Assembly (NCBI RefSeq): GCF_900172225.1 | Contig: NZ_FWFO01000002.1 | Span: forward strand, 248,001-312,000 | Direction of reading: 5' to 3' | Origin: Falsiruegeria litorea R37 | GTDB taxonomy: Bacteria > Pseudomonadota > Alphaproteobacteria > Rhodobacterales > Rhodobacteraceae | DNA length: 64,000 nt | Part shown: piece by piece, positions 8,718 to 17,160 of the stretch | How positions within the stretch are numbered: position 1 is the stretch's first letter | Layout of the letters: each line of letters begins with the position of its first letter | Translations under genes and position numbers: made by a program | The notes under the pieces: model-generated | Databases searched by the model: none | What the model was told of the DNA's origin: nothing | What the model saw: only the letters and a program-made list of their open reading frames with translations

Positions 8718-9719
8718 AATACTTTGCAGCAGCACCCAATCCCGATCTGGTAAAACCGGCTCTAGGGTGCGCCCAGCCATGGGATCGGCTTCGATCAATC
8801 CCAGGACGGTTTCCCCAGTGACATCCAACGCATAGGCATAGGGGGATGAGGGGATCGCTGCTTGGGCGAATAGCGCCAGTGTGGTGTCTTCCTCTAGAGC
8901 ATGCCGGGGAGCAGCGAGGGCATGTTCGGCGTACCGGTCCAGAATGCCGGGCGTGATTTCACCCGTGGTCAGCAGGCGGAAGGACGGCCAGGCGCCTGCG
9001 AAATCCAGAACCTCATCCAGCGGGTCCATCTGTTCGGCGCGGGCGCGTTCAGCAAGGACAAAACCGGCTGCGACGGCGGGGTCTTCGTGATCCTCAATCA
9101 GGGCCCGGTTGAGCAGAACGATGCCCCCTGGCAAGTGCAAGCTGTCGGCCACGCCTGCAGGAACCACCGCCAGTCGATCAACGCCGGTTCGGGCGGCCAG
9201 TTTACGCAGGATTGGGTCGGCATCGGGGTTCGAACACTCCTGACCACCCACGCGTTCGATCCGGTCCAGCAGGGCGCGCCCGATCTCTTGGCGTTTGATG
9301 TCGGGCACAACACTGACCGTGTGCCGTTTCATGGCGCCCGGCAACCAGAACACCAACACCGCGGCGAGTGCCGCGCCCCCCCCCAGAATGGTCGCCAGCC
9401 TCAGACGTCCGGGATGCGGACGCGCGCGGTCGATGGCGCGTTGCAGCCGTTCGATGGCCTCGATCATCGTGGTCTCACCCTCGGCCAATTCCAGCGTCTC
9501 GCCGGGGTCACCGTCGGGGTGGTAGATTGCCGGAAACGCGCCGGGGTTCTGGCGCACAAGAGCGGCCAGCGACCAATGGGTCAGGGCGCTGTCGTTGAAA
9601 TCGGCAATGGTTAGCGTGGCCTCGCCTATCGAAACAACCACCTCGCGGCGCTGCTCTTCGGCGGTGGGGCGCCACAGACCGGTCGCCTCGATCCGTTCAT
9701 ATTGCTTGAGAGCGGTCAT
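8706..9719 (-). CDS. Membrane-anchored protein with an M48-like domain lacking the zinc motif
   Basis: The 337-residue product starts MTALKQYERIEATGLWRP. A cytoplasmic N-terminal half of about 105 residues precedes one membrane segment (LATILGGGAALAAVLVFWLP). The outer domain resembles the core of M48 metalloproteases: LHLPGGIVLLNRALIEDHED mirrors the PGG-x-V-x(2)-x-GLL strand that precedes the HExxH helix. Where HExxH is expected the sequence reads AAGFVLAERARA, so both zinc His are missing. It is therefore probably not an active protease. Function is unknown; a binding or scaffolding role is a guess. It is divergent from the DMT permease. Confidence 0.7.
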   Translation of the reverse strand: MTALKQYERIEATGLWRPTAEEQRREVVVSIGEATLTIADFNDSALTHWSLAALVRQNPGAFPAIYHPDGDPGETLELAEGETTMIEAIERLQRAIDRARPHPGRLRLATILGGGAALAAVLVFWLPGAMKRHTVSVVPDIKRQEIGRALLDRIERVGGQECSNPDADPILRKLAARTGVDRLAVVPAGVADSLHLPGGIVLLNRALIEDHEDPAVAAGFVLAERARAEQMDPLDEVLDFAGAWPSFRLLTTGEITPGILDRYAEHALAAPRHALEEDTTLALFAQAAIPSSPYAYALDVTGETVLGLIEADPMAGRTLEPVLPDRDWVLLQSICGE

Positions 9720-9880
9720 TCGTGCTGGATCTGCTCGTGTTGTCTTTTGCCCTAATCTAGCATGTCCGATTGGCGCGCCGCAAACGGCTTGCAGAGTTTT
9801 TCCTTCCCGAGGCTGTCGGAAACGGGCTGTCGAGTCGCCGATGGACTTGCCAAGGCACGCGAAACCACCGAACAAGAGCC

Positions 9881-10792
9881 ATGCAGGCGGACATCAAGAA
9901 CTCTCCAGTAGCGGCCGCAGCCTTTATGGTGGCAGCCATGGCCCTGATCGGGGTCATCGACAATTTCATCGTGCGCTTGGCCGAAACCATCGGTTTGTGG
10001 CAGTTCCACGTTGTGCGCTCGGCGATGATGCTGCCCATCGTGTTCCTGATGTCGGTTATCGGGTTGGGGCAGTTTGGACCGCAACGCCTGTGGGCGGTTG
10101 TCGTGCGCAGCCTGCTGATTGCTACAGCGATGTTGTTTTACTTCAGCGCCCTGGCCCTGATGCCGATTGCGCAGGCTCTGGCGGGGCTCTTTACCTCTCC
10201 GATCTTCATCCTGTTGATCACGGGGCTTGGCATGGGGCAGCGCATTGGTCCCTGGCGCGTGATGGCCGTGGCGCTTGGGTTCACGGGCATTCTGTTTGTG
10301 CTGCAACCCGATCCTCAAGATTTCGATTGGAAGATCTTGATCCCGGTTGTTGGCGGGTTCTTTTATGCGCTTGCGGCTATTGCCACGCGCAGTCTGTGCG
10401 GCGGCGAAAGTACCGTTGCGCTGCTTGGGGGCATGACCATTGCGCTTGGCCTTATGGGGGTAACCGGGGTCACGGTGCTGCACTTTTTTCCGATGGATAG
10501 CGTCGCGGGGCCCGCAGGGTTTGTCACGCGCGGTTGGGTCTGGCCGATGCACGAGGCCTGGATTTGGGTGGTGGTGCAGGCGGTCGGTTCGGCCACGGCG
10601 GTGTTCATGCTGATCAAGGCGTATCAATTGGGCGAGCCGTCCTATGTGGCCGTCTTTGAATATTCGGTGATGATCTTTGGACCGGTCTTTGCCTGGGCCG
10701 TGCTGGGGCAGGGTTTGGGCCTGTGGCAGATCGCAGGGATCGGGTTGATCGCCTTTGCGGGCAGTATAATCGCCCTTCGTTCAAAGGCTTGA
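9881..10792 (+). CDS. DMT superfamily (EamA) permease
   Basis: The 303-residue inner-membrane protein has about ten hydrophobic segments arranged as two EamA repeats. The first starts FMVAAMALIGVIDNFIVRLAE and the second starts near WKILIPVVGGFFYALAAIAT. Proteins of this family export or import metabolites such as amino acids, but the substrate cannot be read from sequence. The start MQADIKNSPVAAAA gives a normal EamA N-terminus. The sulfotransferase gene follows 37 bases later and could be co-transcribed. Confidence 0.85.
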   Translation: MQADIKNSPVAAAAFMVAAMALIGVIDNFIVRLAETIGLWQFHVVRSAMMLPIVFLMSVIGLGQFGPQRLWAVVVRSLLIATAMLFYFSALALMPIAQALAGLFTSPIFILLITGLGMGQRIGPWRVMAVALGFTGILFVLQPDPQDFDWKILIPVVGGFFYALAAIATRSLCGGESTVALLGGMTIALGLMGVTGVTVLHFFPMDSVAGPAGFVTRGWVWPMHEAWIWVVVQAVGSATAVFMLIKAYQLGEPSYVAVFEYSVMIFGPVFAWAVLGQGLGLWQIAGIGLIAFAGSIIALRSKA

Positions 10793-10829
10793 GGGTTTTT
10801 CCCGGGCCACGACGTGCTATGCCTGTGCC

Positions 10830-11486
10830 ATGATCATCTCGCCCGGGCGCCGCTACATCTTTGTTCACGTCCCCAAAACCGGCGGAACGTCCCTGTCCCT
10901 GGCGCTGGAGGCGCGTGCCAAAAAGGACGACATCCTGCTGGGGGACACTCCAAAGGCCCTGCGCCGCAGGCAACGCGCCAAGGCTTTGGCGGAGCAAGCC
11001 AGGGGGCGGCTGTGGAAACATGCGACGCTGGCGGATATCGAAGGGGTTTTGCCCGAAGCCGAGCTGGACAAGATGTTCGTCTTTACCCTTGTGCGCAATC
11101 CATGGGATCGGGCCGTGAGCTATTATCACTGGCTGCGCGAGCAAAGTTTCGATCATCCGGCGGTCGAGTTGGCCAAGGGCCTGGCATTCAAACCGTTTCT
11201 TCTGCATCCCAAAACCGAGGTTGGCTTTCGCACCATGCCCGCAGCCGCCTACGTCCGGCGCTCGGACGGACGCGAACAATGTCACGCCTTTGTTCGGATG
11301 GAGCATTTGGCTCAGGATCTGAAACCGGTCGAGGACCATTTGGGGTTTCCGTTGGAACTGCCGCACATCAACCGATCCCGTCGCGGCGCAGATTATCGGG
11401 CCTATTTCGATGACGAATCGACAGAGGCAGTTCAGGAGATGTGCGCCCCTGACATTCAACGCTTTGACTACAGGTTCGACGGGTAA
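10830..11486 (+). CDS. Sulfotransferase family protein
   Basis: The 218-residue protein carries the two PAPS-binding signatures of cytosolic and Golgi-type sulfotransferases: the 5'-phosphosulfate loop HVPKTGGTSL near residue 14 and the 3'-phosphate motif VRNPWDRAVSYY near residue 88. It would transfer a sulfuryl group from PAPS to an unknown acceptor, perhaps a surface glycan. Short single-domain members are common in marine alphaproteobacteria. No glycan cluster is adjacent. Confidence 0.8.
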   Translation: MIISPGRRYIFVHVPKTGGTSLSLALEARAKKDDILLGDTPKALRRRQRAKALAEQARGRLWKHATLADIEGVLPEAELDKMFVFTLVRNPWDRAVSYYHWLREQSFDHPAVELAKGLAFKPFLLHPKTEVGFRTMPAAAYVRRSDGREQCHAFVRMEHLAQDLKPVEDHLGFPLELPHINRSRRGADYRAYFDDESTEAVQEMCAPDIQRFDYRFDG

Positions 11487-11677
11487 TGGGTCTTTGTTGA
11501 AAATTTGAGGTCAATGGCACCTAACTCCCCCCCTATTGTCGCAAATGGTCAGGGGAATGCCACATTCTTGCCCTTGTTCCGACCCGACAGCGGCATTCGA
11601 ATCGGGCGTAATGATCCGACATCATAGTTAATCCGGCATGCTTGTGACTGCTGCTGCCACATACAAGGAATGGGCTT

Positions 11678-12394
11678 GTGTTCGGATGGAAAGAAAAACG
11701 GGGTCGGGGGACCCCGCGTATGGCCGAAACCAGCGCTGCGCTGGACGGTTTGCTGATCACCGGTCAGGCCGGGTTTCTCAAGGGCACGCATGTGGCCTCG
11801 AACCTGGGCTGGCGTGCGGTCGAGACCCTGTCCATCGGGGATCGGGTGCTGACCTTTGATCACGCGATGCAACCCATCGTGGATATTCAACGCGAAACGC
11901 TGCTCCTGCCCGAAGGGGACGTGGTCGGAACGCGCCGCCCCGTGCTGGTGCCGGATGGCGCATTGTTCAATAGGCGCGAGCTTTGGCTGATGCCGGATCA
12001 GGGGATGCTGATTGAATGTGATGCGGCTCAGGATGCGGTTGGCGATCCCTTTGCGGTGATCCCCGCGCGTATGCTGACGGGGCTGCGCGGCATCTCATTG
12101 GGTTATCCGGGTGACCAGATCGAAGTGACTACGATTGGATTCGCCAATGACGAGGTGATCTATGTCGAAGGCGGGATGTTGGCCCATTGCCCCAGCCCGC
12201 AGCCGCTCTATTCAGAAAATGATCGGCCGGTCCCCGGGATTTATGATGTGCTCAGCGGACCCGCGGCGCAATTCCTGGTGAACTGCATCATTGACGATGA
12301 TGATGCGATGGCCGTGGCCTCAGACCCCACCGAATTGCCGGGTGGGTTCCATGACGGCCCGGTGCGTCCCAGTCGCCCGGTAAGGCCGGCTTGA
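11678..12394 (+). CDS. Hint-domain protein without the usual nucleophilic Cys
   Basis: The 238-residue protein contains a Hint (hedgehog/intein) module: GFLKGTHVASNLGWRAVETLS and IGDRVLTFDHAMQPI match the start of the fold, and later ELWLMPDQGMLIE corresponds to the core strand that usually reads SPxHRxL. In self-processing Hint domains the fold begins with Cys or Ser; here the aligned position is Ala/Gly (QAGFLKGT). Such proteins are frequent in Rhodobacteraceae. Start choice: GTG at 11678, preceded by AAGGA at 11664-11668. ATG at 11720 is the alternative. Function is unknown. Confidence 0.72.
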   Translation: MFGWKEKRGRGTPRMAETSAALDGLLITGQAGFLKGTHVASNLGWRAVETLSIGDRVLTFDHAMQPIVDIQRETLLLPEGDVVGTRRPVLVPDGALFNRRELWLMPDQGMLIECDAAQDAVGDPFAVIPARMLTGLRGISLGYPGDQIEVTTIGFANDEVIYVEGGMLAHCPSPQPLYSENDRPVPGIYDVLSGPAAQFLVNCIIDDDDAMAVASDPTELPGGFHDGPVRPSRPVRPA

Positions 12395-12444
12395 TCCCCG
12401 CTCTCTCGGGGGTTTGGAGTTTCGATACCCTCGGTCTCCAACAT

Positions 12445-12474
12445 GAAACCGGCGCCCCTTGGGACGCCGGTTTC
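12445..12474. terminator. Bidirectional rho-independent terminator
   Basis: A hairpin with 10-bp arms (GAAACCGGCG / CGCCGGTTTC) is followed by CTTTTTCTT on the plus strand. It separates the Hint gene from the convergent fadJ gene. Confidence 0.85.
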
Positions 12475-12492
12475 TTTTTCTTGTGATATCGA

Positions 12493-14694
12493 TCAGGCCG
12501 CTTTGGCTTCGGGGTTGAAGCGGCCATAGAAAGTCTGGCCCTTTTCAGCCATCTCGCGCAGCAGTGGCGGGCAGGCAAAACGCTCGCCGTACTTCTCGGC
12601 TAGCTGGTCGCAACGCTCGGCCGCATAAGGCGCGCCGATGATGTCCAGCCAGCTCAGCGGGCCGCCGGACCAAGGCGCAAAGCCCCAGGCCAGGATCGCG
12701 CCTACATCGGCCTCTCGGATGTCTTCGACCACGCCCTCTTCCAGCGCGCGCACGGCTTCCAGAACCTGCGCGAACATCAGACGTTCCTGCACCTCGATCA
12801 GGTCGGGCTGTTCATCGGCCAGCGGGTATTTGTCGTGGATACCTTTCCAATACCCGGTGCGCTTGCCCTTTTCGTCATAGTCGAAATAGCCCGCGTTGGC
12901 CTTGCGACCCAGGCGACCTTCTTCTTCCATCCAGACGATCAGATCGTCGGCCTCGGACGCCGGGTATGCGTTGCCCATGGCGGCCTTGGTGGCCTTCATG
13001 ATGCGCACGCCGAGATCGATCGAGGTCTCGTCGCCCAACTGCACCGGACCAACCGGGAAACCCAGCTGACGTGCCGCGTTGTCGATCAGTACGGGCGCCA
13101 CGCCCTCGGTGATCATGCGGGTTGCTTCGTTGCCATAGGGGATGATGCAGCGGTTGCAGTAGAAGAAGCGCGCATCGTTGACCACGATCGGGGTCTTGCG
13201 GATCTGGCGCACATAATCCAGCGCCTTGGCGACCGCGCGATCCCCGGTTTCCTTGCCCTTGATGATCTCGACCAGCAGCATCTTCTCAACCGGCGAGAAG
13301 AAGTGGATGCCGATGAACTGCTCAGGACGCACGCTCGCCTTGGCCAGATCGGTGATCGGCAGGGTCGAGGTGTTCGAGGCAAAGATGCAATCCTCGGGGA
13401 TGATCGCCTCGACCTTCTTGGTCATCTCGGCCTTGACGGCGGGGTCTTCGAACACGGCCTCGATGATCAGGTCACAACCTTTCAGCTGCTCCAGATCCGG
13501 GGTCGCGGTGATCAGACCCAGCATCGCGTCTTTCTTGTCCTGCGTGACCTTGCCGCGCTTCATGCCCTTGTCGAGGTAAACTTCGGTATAGGCCTTGCCC
13601 TTGTCGGCAGCCGCCTGGTCACGGTCGATCAGAACCACTTCCATACCGGCCTGCGCCGACACCAGCGCGATGCCTGCGCCCATCATGCCCGCACCCAGAA
13701 CGCCCAGCTTCTTGACGCGCTGATCGGCAACATCCTTGGGTCGCACAGCACCTTTTTCCAGCGCTTCCTTGTTAAGGAAGAGCGAGCGGATCATGGCACC
13801 CGACGAGGGGTTCATCAAAACGGAAGTGAACCAGCGTGCTTCGATCTTCAGTGCGTTGTCAAAGTCGACCAGAAGGCCTTCATAAACCGCACTCAGCAAA
13901 GCTTTGGCAGCCGGGAAAGCACCTTGGGTCTTACCGTGCACCATTGCTGCGGCACCGACGAAGGTCGGGAAACCAGCAGGCGAATAAGGCGCGCCACCGG
14001 GGATCTTGTAGCCCTTGGCGTCCCACGGTTTGACGATGTCGGCGTCCTTGGCGTTCAACACCCATTCGCGCGCTACAGCCACCGGATCGGCGACAACCTC
14101 ATCCACCAGACCTGCGCCTTTGGCTTTCTTGGCGTCCAGCATCTTGCCTTCGAGCAGCAAGGGCGAGGCACCCATCGCGCCCAGCTTGCGTGCCAGACGG
14201 GTGGTGCCGCCTGCACCGGGGAAGATACCGACCAGAATTTCCGGCAGGCCGTATTTCGCCTTGGGGTTTTCGCTCACAAAGATGCGGTGCGTCGCCAGCG
14301 GCAGTTCCAGACCGATGCCAGCAGCAGTGCCGGGCAGGGCCGAGGCAATCGGCTTGCCGCCCTTGTTGGTCTTTTTGTCCATGCCGGCGCGTTCGATTTT
14401 GCGCAGAAGGGCATGCATCTGCATGGTGCCCTCGAACAGGCCCTTTGCCGGATCGTCGCCAGCTTGCTCTTTCATCACGGCCAGCAGGTTCAGGTCCATG
14501 CCGCCCGCAAACGAGCCTTCTTTGCCCGAGGTCACGACGATGCCCTTGACCGCGTCGTCGGCCAGCGCGTCGTCGATGCAGGCGTTCAGCTCTTCGAGAC
14601 CGGTGAACGACATCACGTTCATGGTCTTGCCGGGCACATCCCAGGTGATGGTTGCGACGCCGTCTGCGTCTTTGGTCAGTGTAAATTCAGCCAT
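12493..14694 (-). CDS. fadJ: Fatty acid oxidation multifunctional enzyme: enoyl-CoA hydratase / 3-hydroxyacyl-CoA dehydrogenase
   Basis: The 733-residue protein is the alpha subunit of beta-oxidation. The N-terminal crotonase domain (residues 1-190) keeps both catalytic glutamates in GIGLELPLA and LPEILVGIFPGAGGT. The dehydrogenase part starts near residue 330 with the NAD-binding GAGMMGAGIALVSAQAG and has the catalytic His in IHFFSPVEKM. It hydrates enoyl-CoA and oxidises the resulting hydroxyacyl-CoA. It follows the thiolase gene by 24 bases and has a GGAGAA ribosome site, so fadI-fadJ form a transcription unit read leftwards. Confidence 0.94.
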   Translation of the reverse strand: MAEFTLTKDADGVATITWDVPGKTMNVMSFTGLEELNACIDDALADDAVKGIVVTSGKEGSFAGGMDLNLLAVMKEQAGDDPAKGLFEGTMQMHALLRKIERAGMDKKTNKGGKPIASALPGTAAGIGLELPLATHRIFVSENPKAKYGLPEILVGIFPGAGGTTRLARKLGAMGASPLLLEGKMLDAKKAKGAGLVDEVVADPVAVAREWVLNAKDADIVKPWDAKGYKIPGGAPYSPAGFPTFVGAAAMVHGKTQGAFPAAKALLSAVYEGLLVDFDNALKIEARWFTSVLMNPSSGAMIRSLFLNKEALEKGAVRPKDVADQRVKKLGVLGAGMMGAGIALVSAQAGMEVVLIDRDQAAADKGKAYTEVYLDKGMKRGKVTQDKKDAMLGLITATPDLEQLKGCDLIIEAVFEDPAVKAEMTKKVEAIIPEDCIFASNTSTLPITDLAKASVRPEQFIGIHFFSPVEKMLLVEIIKGKETGDRAVAKALDYVRQIRKTPIVVNDARFFYCNRCIIPYGNEATRMITEGVAPVLIDNAARQLGFPVGPVQLGDETSIDLGVRIMKATKAAMGNAYPASEADDLIVWMEEEGRLGRKANAGYFDYDEKGKRTGYWKGIHDKYPLADEQPDLIEVQERLMFAQVLEAVRALEEGVVEDIREADVGAILAWGFAPWSGGPLSWLDIIGAPYAAERCDQLAEKYGERFACPPLLREMAEKGQTFYGRFNPEAKAA

Positions 14695-14718
14695 TTTCTT
14701 GTTCTCCAGACGCCGTTC

Positions 14719-15930
14719 TTACACGCGCTCGATGATGGTCGCTGCACCCATGCCGGATGCGATACACAGGGTTGCCAGACCGGTTTCCTTGTCCTGCCGC
14801 TCCAGCTCGTCCAACAGGGTGCCGATGATGATCGCACCGGTGGCCCCCAGCGGGTGACCCATGGCGATGGAGCCGCCGTTGACGTTCACCAGCTCGGGGT
14901 CGACATCAAACGCTTGCTGGAAGCGCATCACGACCGAGGCGAAGGCTTCGTTCACTTCGAACAGGTCAAAGTCGGAAATTGCCATGCCGTTGTCGGCCAT
15001 GATCTTTTGCGTCACAGGAACCGGACCGGTCAGCATGATGGTCGGGTCAAGGCCGATCTTGGCGGTGGCCTTGATGCGCGCGCGGGGTTTCAGACCGTGC
15101 TTTTCACCAAATTCCTTGTTGCCGATCAGTACAGCGGCAGCCCCGTCCACGATGCCCGAGCTGTTGCCCGCGTGGTGAATGTGGTTGATCTTTTCCAGAT
15201 GCGGGTATTTCAGCATGGCGATCTTGTCGAAGCCCGGCATCTGCTCGCCCATCATCTGGAACGCGGGGTTCAGGCTGCCCAAGGACTGCATGTCGGTGCC
15301 CGGACGCATGTATTCGTCGCGGTCCAGAATGGTCAGGCCGTTTTGATCCTTGACCGAGATCACGGACTTGTCGAACCGGCCTTCTTCCCACGCTTGTGCC
15401 GCGCGACGCTGCGATTCCATGGCCAGAGCATCAGCCTGATCGCGGCTGAACCCGTACTCGGTCGCGATGATGTCGGCCGAGATGCCCTGCGGCACGAAAT
15501 AGCCGTCAATGGCGATCGACGGATCAACGGCAATCGCCGCGCCGTCGCTGCCCATGGGGACGCGGCCCATCATTTCAACACCACCAGCGATGTAACCGTC
15601 GCCCGCGCCGCCACGCACCTGGTTTGCGGCCAGGTTCACGGCTTCCATGCCGGAGGCGCAGAAGCGGTTGATCGACAGGCCGGGGATCGATTCATCCAGA
15701 TCCGAGGCCAGAACAGCCGAGCGCGCCAGACAACCGCCCTGTTCCATCACCTGGGTGACATTGCCCCAGATCACGTCTTCGACGGCGTGGCCTTCAAGGT
15801 TGTTGCGCTCTTTGATCGCGTTCATGGTCAGCGCGGACAGGCGCAGGCTGGTCACCTCGTGCAGGCTGCCATCCTTGCGGCCCTTGCCACGCGGGGTGCG
15901 CAGGGCGTCATAGATATAGGCTTCGGTCAT
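14719..15930 (-). CDS. fadI: Acetyl-CoA acyltransferase (3-ketoacyl-CoA thiolase)
   Basis: The 403-residue thiolase cleaves 3-ketoacyl-CoA to acetyl-CoA and a shortened acyl-CoA, the last step of the cycle run by FadJ. The nucleophile Cys lies in NRFCASGMEAV (about residue 91). The second-site motifs GGSIAMGHPLGATGA and LCIASGMGAA near the C-terminus are intact. A GAGGAG ribosome site precedes the ATG. The gene could equally be called fadA; the symbol follows the FadJ-type partner. Confidence 0.93.
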   Translation of the reverse strand: MTEAYIYDALRTPRGKGRKDGSLHEVTSLRLSALTMNAIKERNNLEGHAVEDVIWGNVTQVMEQGGCLARSAVLASDLDESIPGLSINRFCASGMEAVNLAANQVRGGAGDGYIAGGVEMMGRVPMGSDGAAIAVDPSIAIDGYFVPQGISADIIATEYGFSRDQADALAMESQRRAAQAWEEGRFDKSVISVKDQNGLTILDRDEYMRPGTDMQSLGSLNPAFQMMGEQMPGFDKIAMLKYPHLEKINHIHHAGNSSGIVDGAAAVLIGNKEFGEKHGLKPRARIKATAKIGLDPTIMLTGPVPVTQKIMADNGMAISDFDLFEVNEAFASVVMRFQQAFDVDPELVNVNGGSIAMGHPLGATGAIIIGTLLDELERQDKETGLATLCIASGMGAATIIERV

Positions 15931-15943
15931 TTTTTTACTCTCC

Positions 15944-16582
15944 TCAAGCGCGGTCCGACGGATTGCCGGGCATCAGGTCATAGGGGTGTTTCCAGCCGGG
16001 CAGGGCGCTGATGCGGTCCAGCCAGGCGTTGATGTGGGGCCATTCGGCACGGTCAAAGCCGAAGGGTTCGGGATAATAGAGATAGCCGCAGCAGCTGAGA
16101 TCGGCATTGGTCACACCGTCGCCGACAATCCAGTCGCGGCCATCCAAATGGTTGTTCAACAGCTCATAGGCACCACGCAGGCGGCCCTGGTTAAAGGCGA
16201 TCACCTCGGCAGGGCGTTTGTCCTCGGGCAGGAAGTTCATCAGAAAGCGGGTGACACCGGCCATCGAGCTGAGCTTGTGGTTGTCCCAAAGCACCCAACG
16301 AAAGATCTCATAGTTCTCTTCGTGGGTCTTGCCGCCGAATTTCCCTGATTTCTCGGTGATATAGGCCTGGATGGCCCCCGATTGCCCGGTCTTGAACTCA
16401 CCGTCCACCAGCACGGGCGCTTCGCCCAACTCGTTTACGTTCGCGCGGTACTCGGGCGTGCGGGTCTCGCCTTTGAAGAAATCGACAAACACCGGCTCCC
16501 ACTGAAGGCCACTGAGTTGCAGCGCCAGCGCCGCTTTGTAAGAATTGCCGCTTTCTCCGAAGCAGTAGAGTTTCATTGTCAT
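15944..16582 (-). CDS. Glutathione S-transferase family protein
   Basis: The 212-residue protein has an N-terminal thioredoxin-like domain (MKLYCFGESGNSYKAALALQ, with the GST-N feature APVLVDGEFKTGQSGAI that binds the glutathione gamma-glutamyl group) and an all-helical C-terminal domain. It probably conjugates or reduces electrophilic substrates. The start MTMKLYCF at 16582 is preferred because GGGAGGG lies eight bases before it; ATG at 16588 would place that site too close. It precedes fadI by 13 bases and is likely its operon partner. Confidence 0.87.
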   Translation of the reverse strand: MTMKLYCFGESGNSYKAALALQLSGLQWEPVFVDFFKGETRTPEYRANVNELGEAPVLVDGEFKTGQSGAIQAYITEKSGKFGGKTHEENYEIFRWVLWDNHKLSSMAGVTRFLMNFLPEDKRPAEVIAFNQGRLRGAYELLNNHLDGRDWIVGDGVTNADLSCCGYLYYPEPFGFDRAEWPHINAWLDRISALPGWKHPYDLMPGNPSDRA

Positions 16583-16625
16583 GGCCATGCCCCTCCCGTG
16601 GCGTTTGTGGCAGGTGTCGGATTTT

Positions 16626-16841
16626 CCGTATTTGGAACGAGAAGAAATATGGGTCCCCTTCTTCTCGCTAACCGGGCGTTAAGGTTAATGCGTGTCTATT
16701 GGGTGCGCGGTACAGGCTGCCGAGCCGATGACCGCACGAGGAGAAACCTCGCCGCCCCGCCTGCGTTCCGTCTGACGGTCGGGCCGGGTGGTGGGGTGGA
16801 CCTCTTGGCGGTTCCCTTGTTTCTTCTCGTTCCAAATACGG
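16626..16841. repeat. Gene-free segment bounded by perfect 22-bp inverted repeats
   Basis: Positions 16626-16647 and 16820-16841 are perfect reverse complements over 22 bases (outer end CCGTATTTGG, inner end GAGAAGAAA). They enclose 172 bases with no convincing gene. A third partial copy of the T-rich motif (TTCTTCTCGCT) lies at 16659-16669. This fills the 307-base gap between the GST gene and the small gene at 16890. No target-site duplication is visible. It could be a miniature inverted-repeat element or two opposed copies of a short intergenic motif. Confidence 0.7.
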
Positions 16842-16889
16842 CCGCCGGAGGCGGATGGAACAGAAATCACGGGCGCGTGGCTTGTTGTG

Positions 16890-17102
16890 TCACCGTTTGC
16901 GATCTTCCAGTTCTGCATTGAACAGGCGCAGTCTGTGGGTCAGGTTCTCCTCGTTGATCACGCTGTTGAAGTTTTCGAACAAAAAGGACAGCGCCTCGCC
17001 CTCATCCAACCCGGCCTCGCGCGCGAAGTTTTTGAGTTTGCGATACGCATCCTCGGTCATGGCGCAGGGAAAACGGCGGGTCAGTTTGAAACGTTTGGGC
17101 AT
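16890..17102 (-). CDS. Small conserved-looking hypothetical protein (70 aa)
   Basis: The 70-residue protein starts MPKRFKLTRRFPCAMTEDAY and is mostly helical and charged (KLKNFAREAGLDEGEALSFLFENF, then ENLTHRLRLFNAELEDRKR). It has an AAGGA ribosome site and codon use like its neighbours. It lies 58 bases after the acyl-CoA dehydrogenase gene on the same strand and is probably co-transcribed. The basic N-terminal strand followed by helices recalls ribbon-helix-helix DNA-binding proteins, but this is only a resemblance. Function unknown. Confidence 0.65.
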   Translation of the reverse strand: MPKRFKLTRRFPCAMTEDAYRKLKNFAREAGLDEGEALSFLFENFNSVINEENLTHRLRLFNAELEDRKR

Positions 17103-17160
17103 GGGCGTCCTTTGGAATGGTTGGCTTCGGGCAGCAGGCCGCCCGAAGCCGATCTTCCGC

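Noticed and set aside
9752-10627. A 291-residue minus-strand frame
   Set aside because: Antisense to the DMT permease; His/Arg-rich with no motif.
12835-16011. A 1,058-residue open frame on the plus strand
   Set aside because: It is exactly antisense to fadJ and fadI, has no recognisable domain, and reflects high third-position GC in those genes.
16685-16918. A 77-residue minus-strand frame in the gap before the GST gene
   Set aside because: Low-complexity basic composition, no good ribosome site, overlaps the small gene at 16890 and one arm of the inverted repeat.
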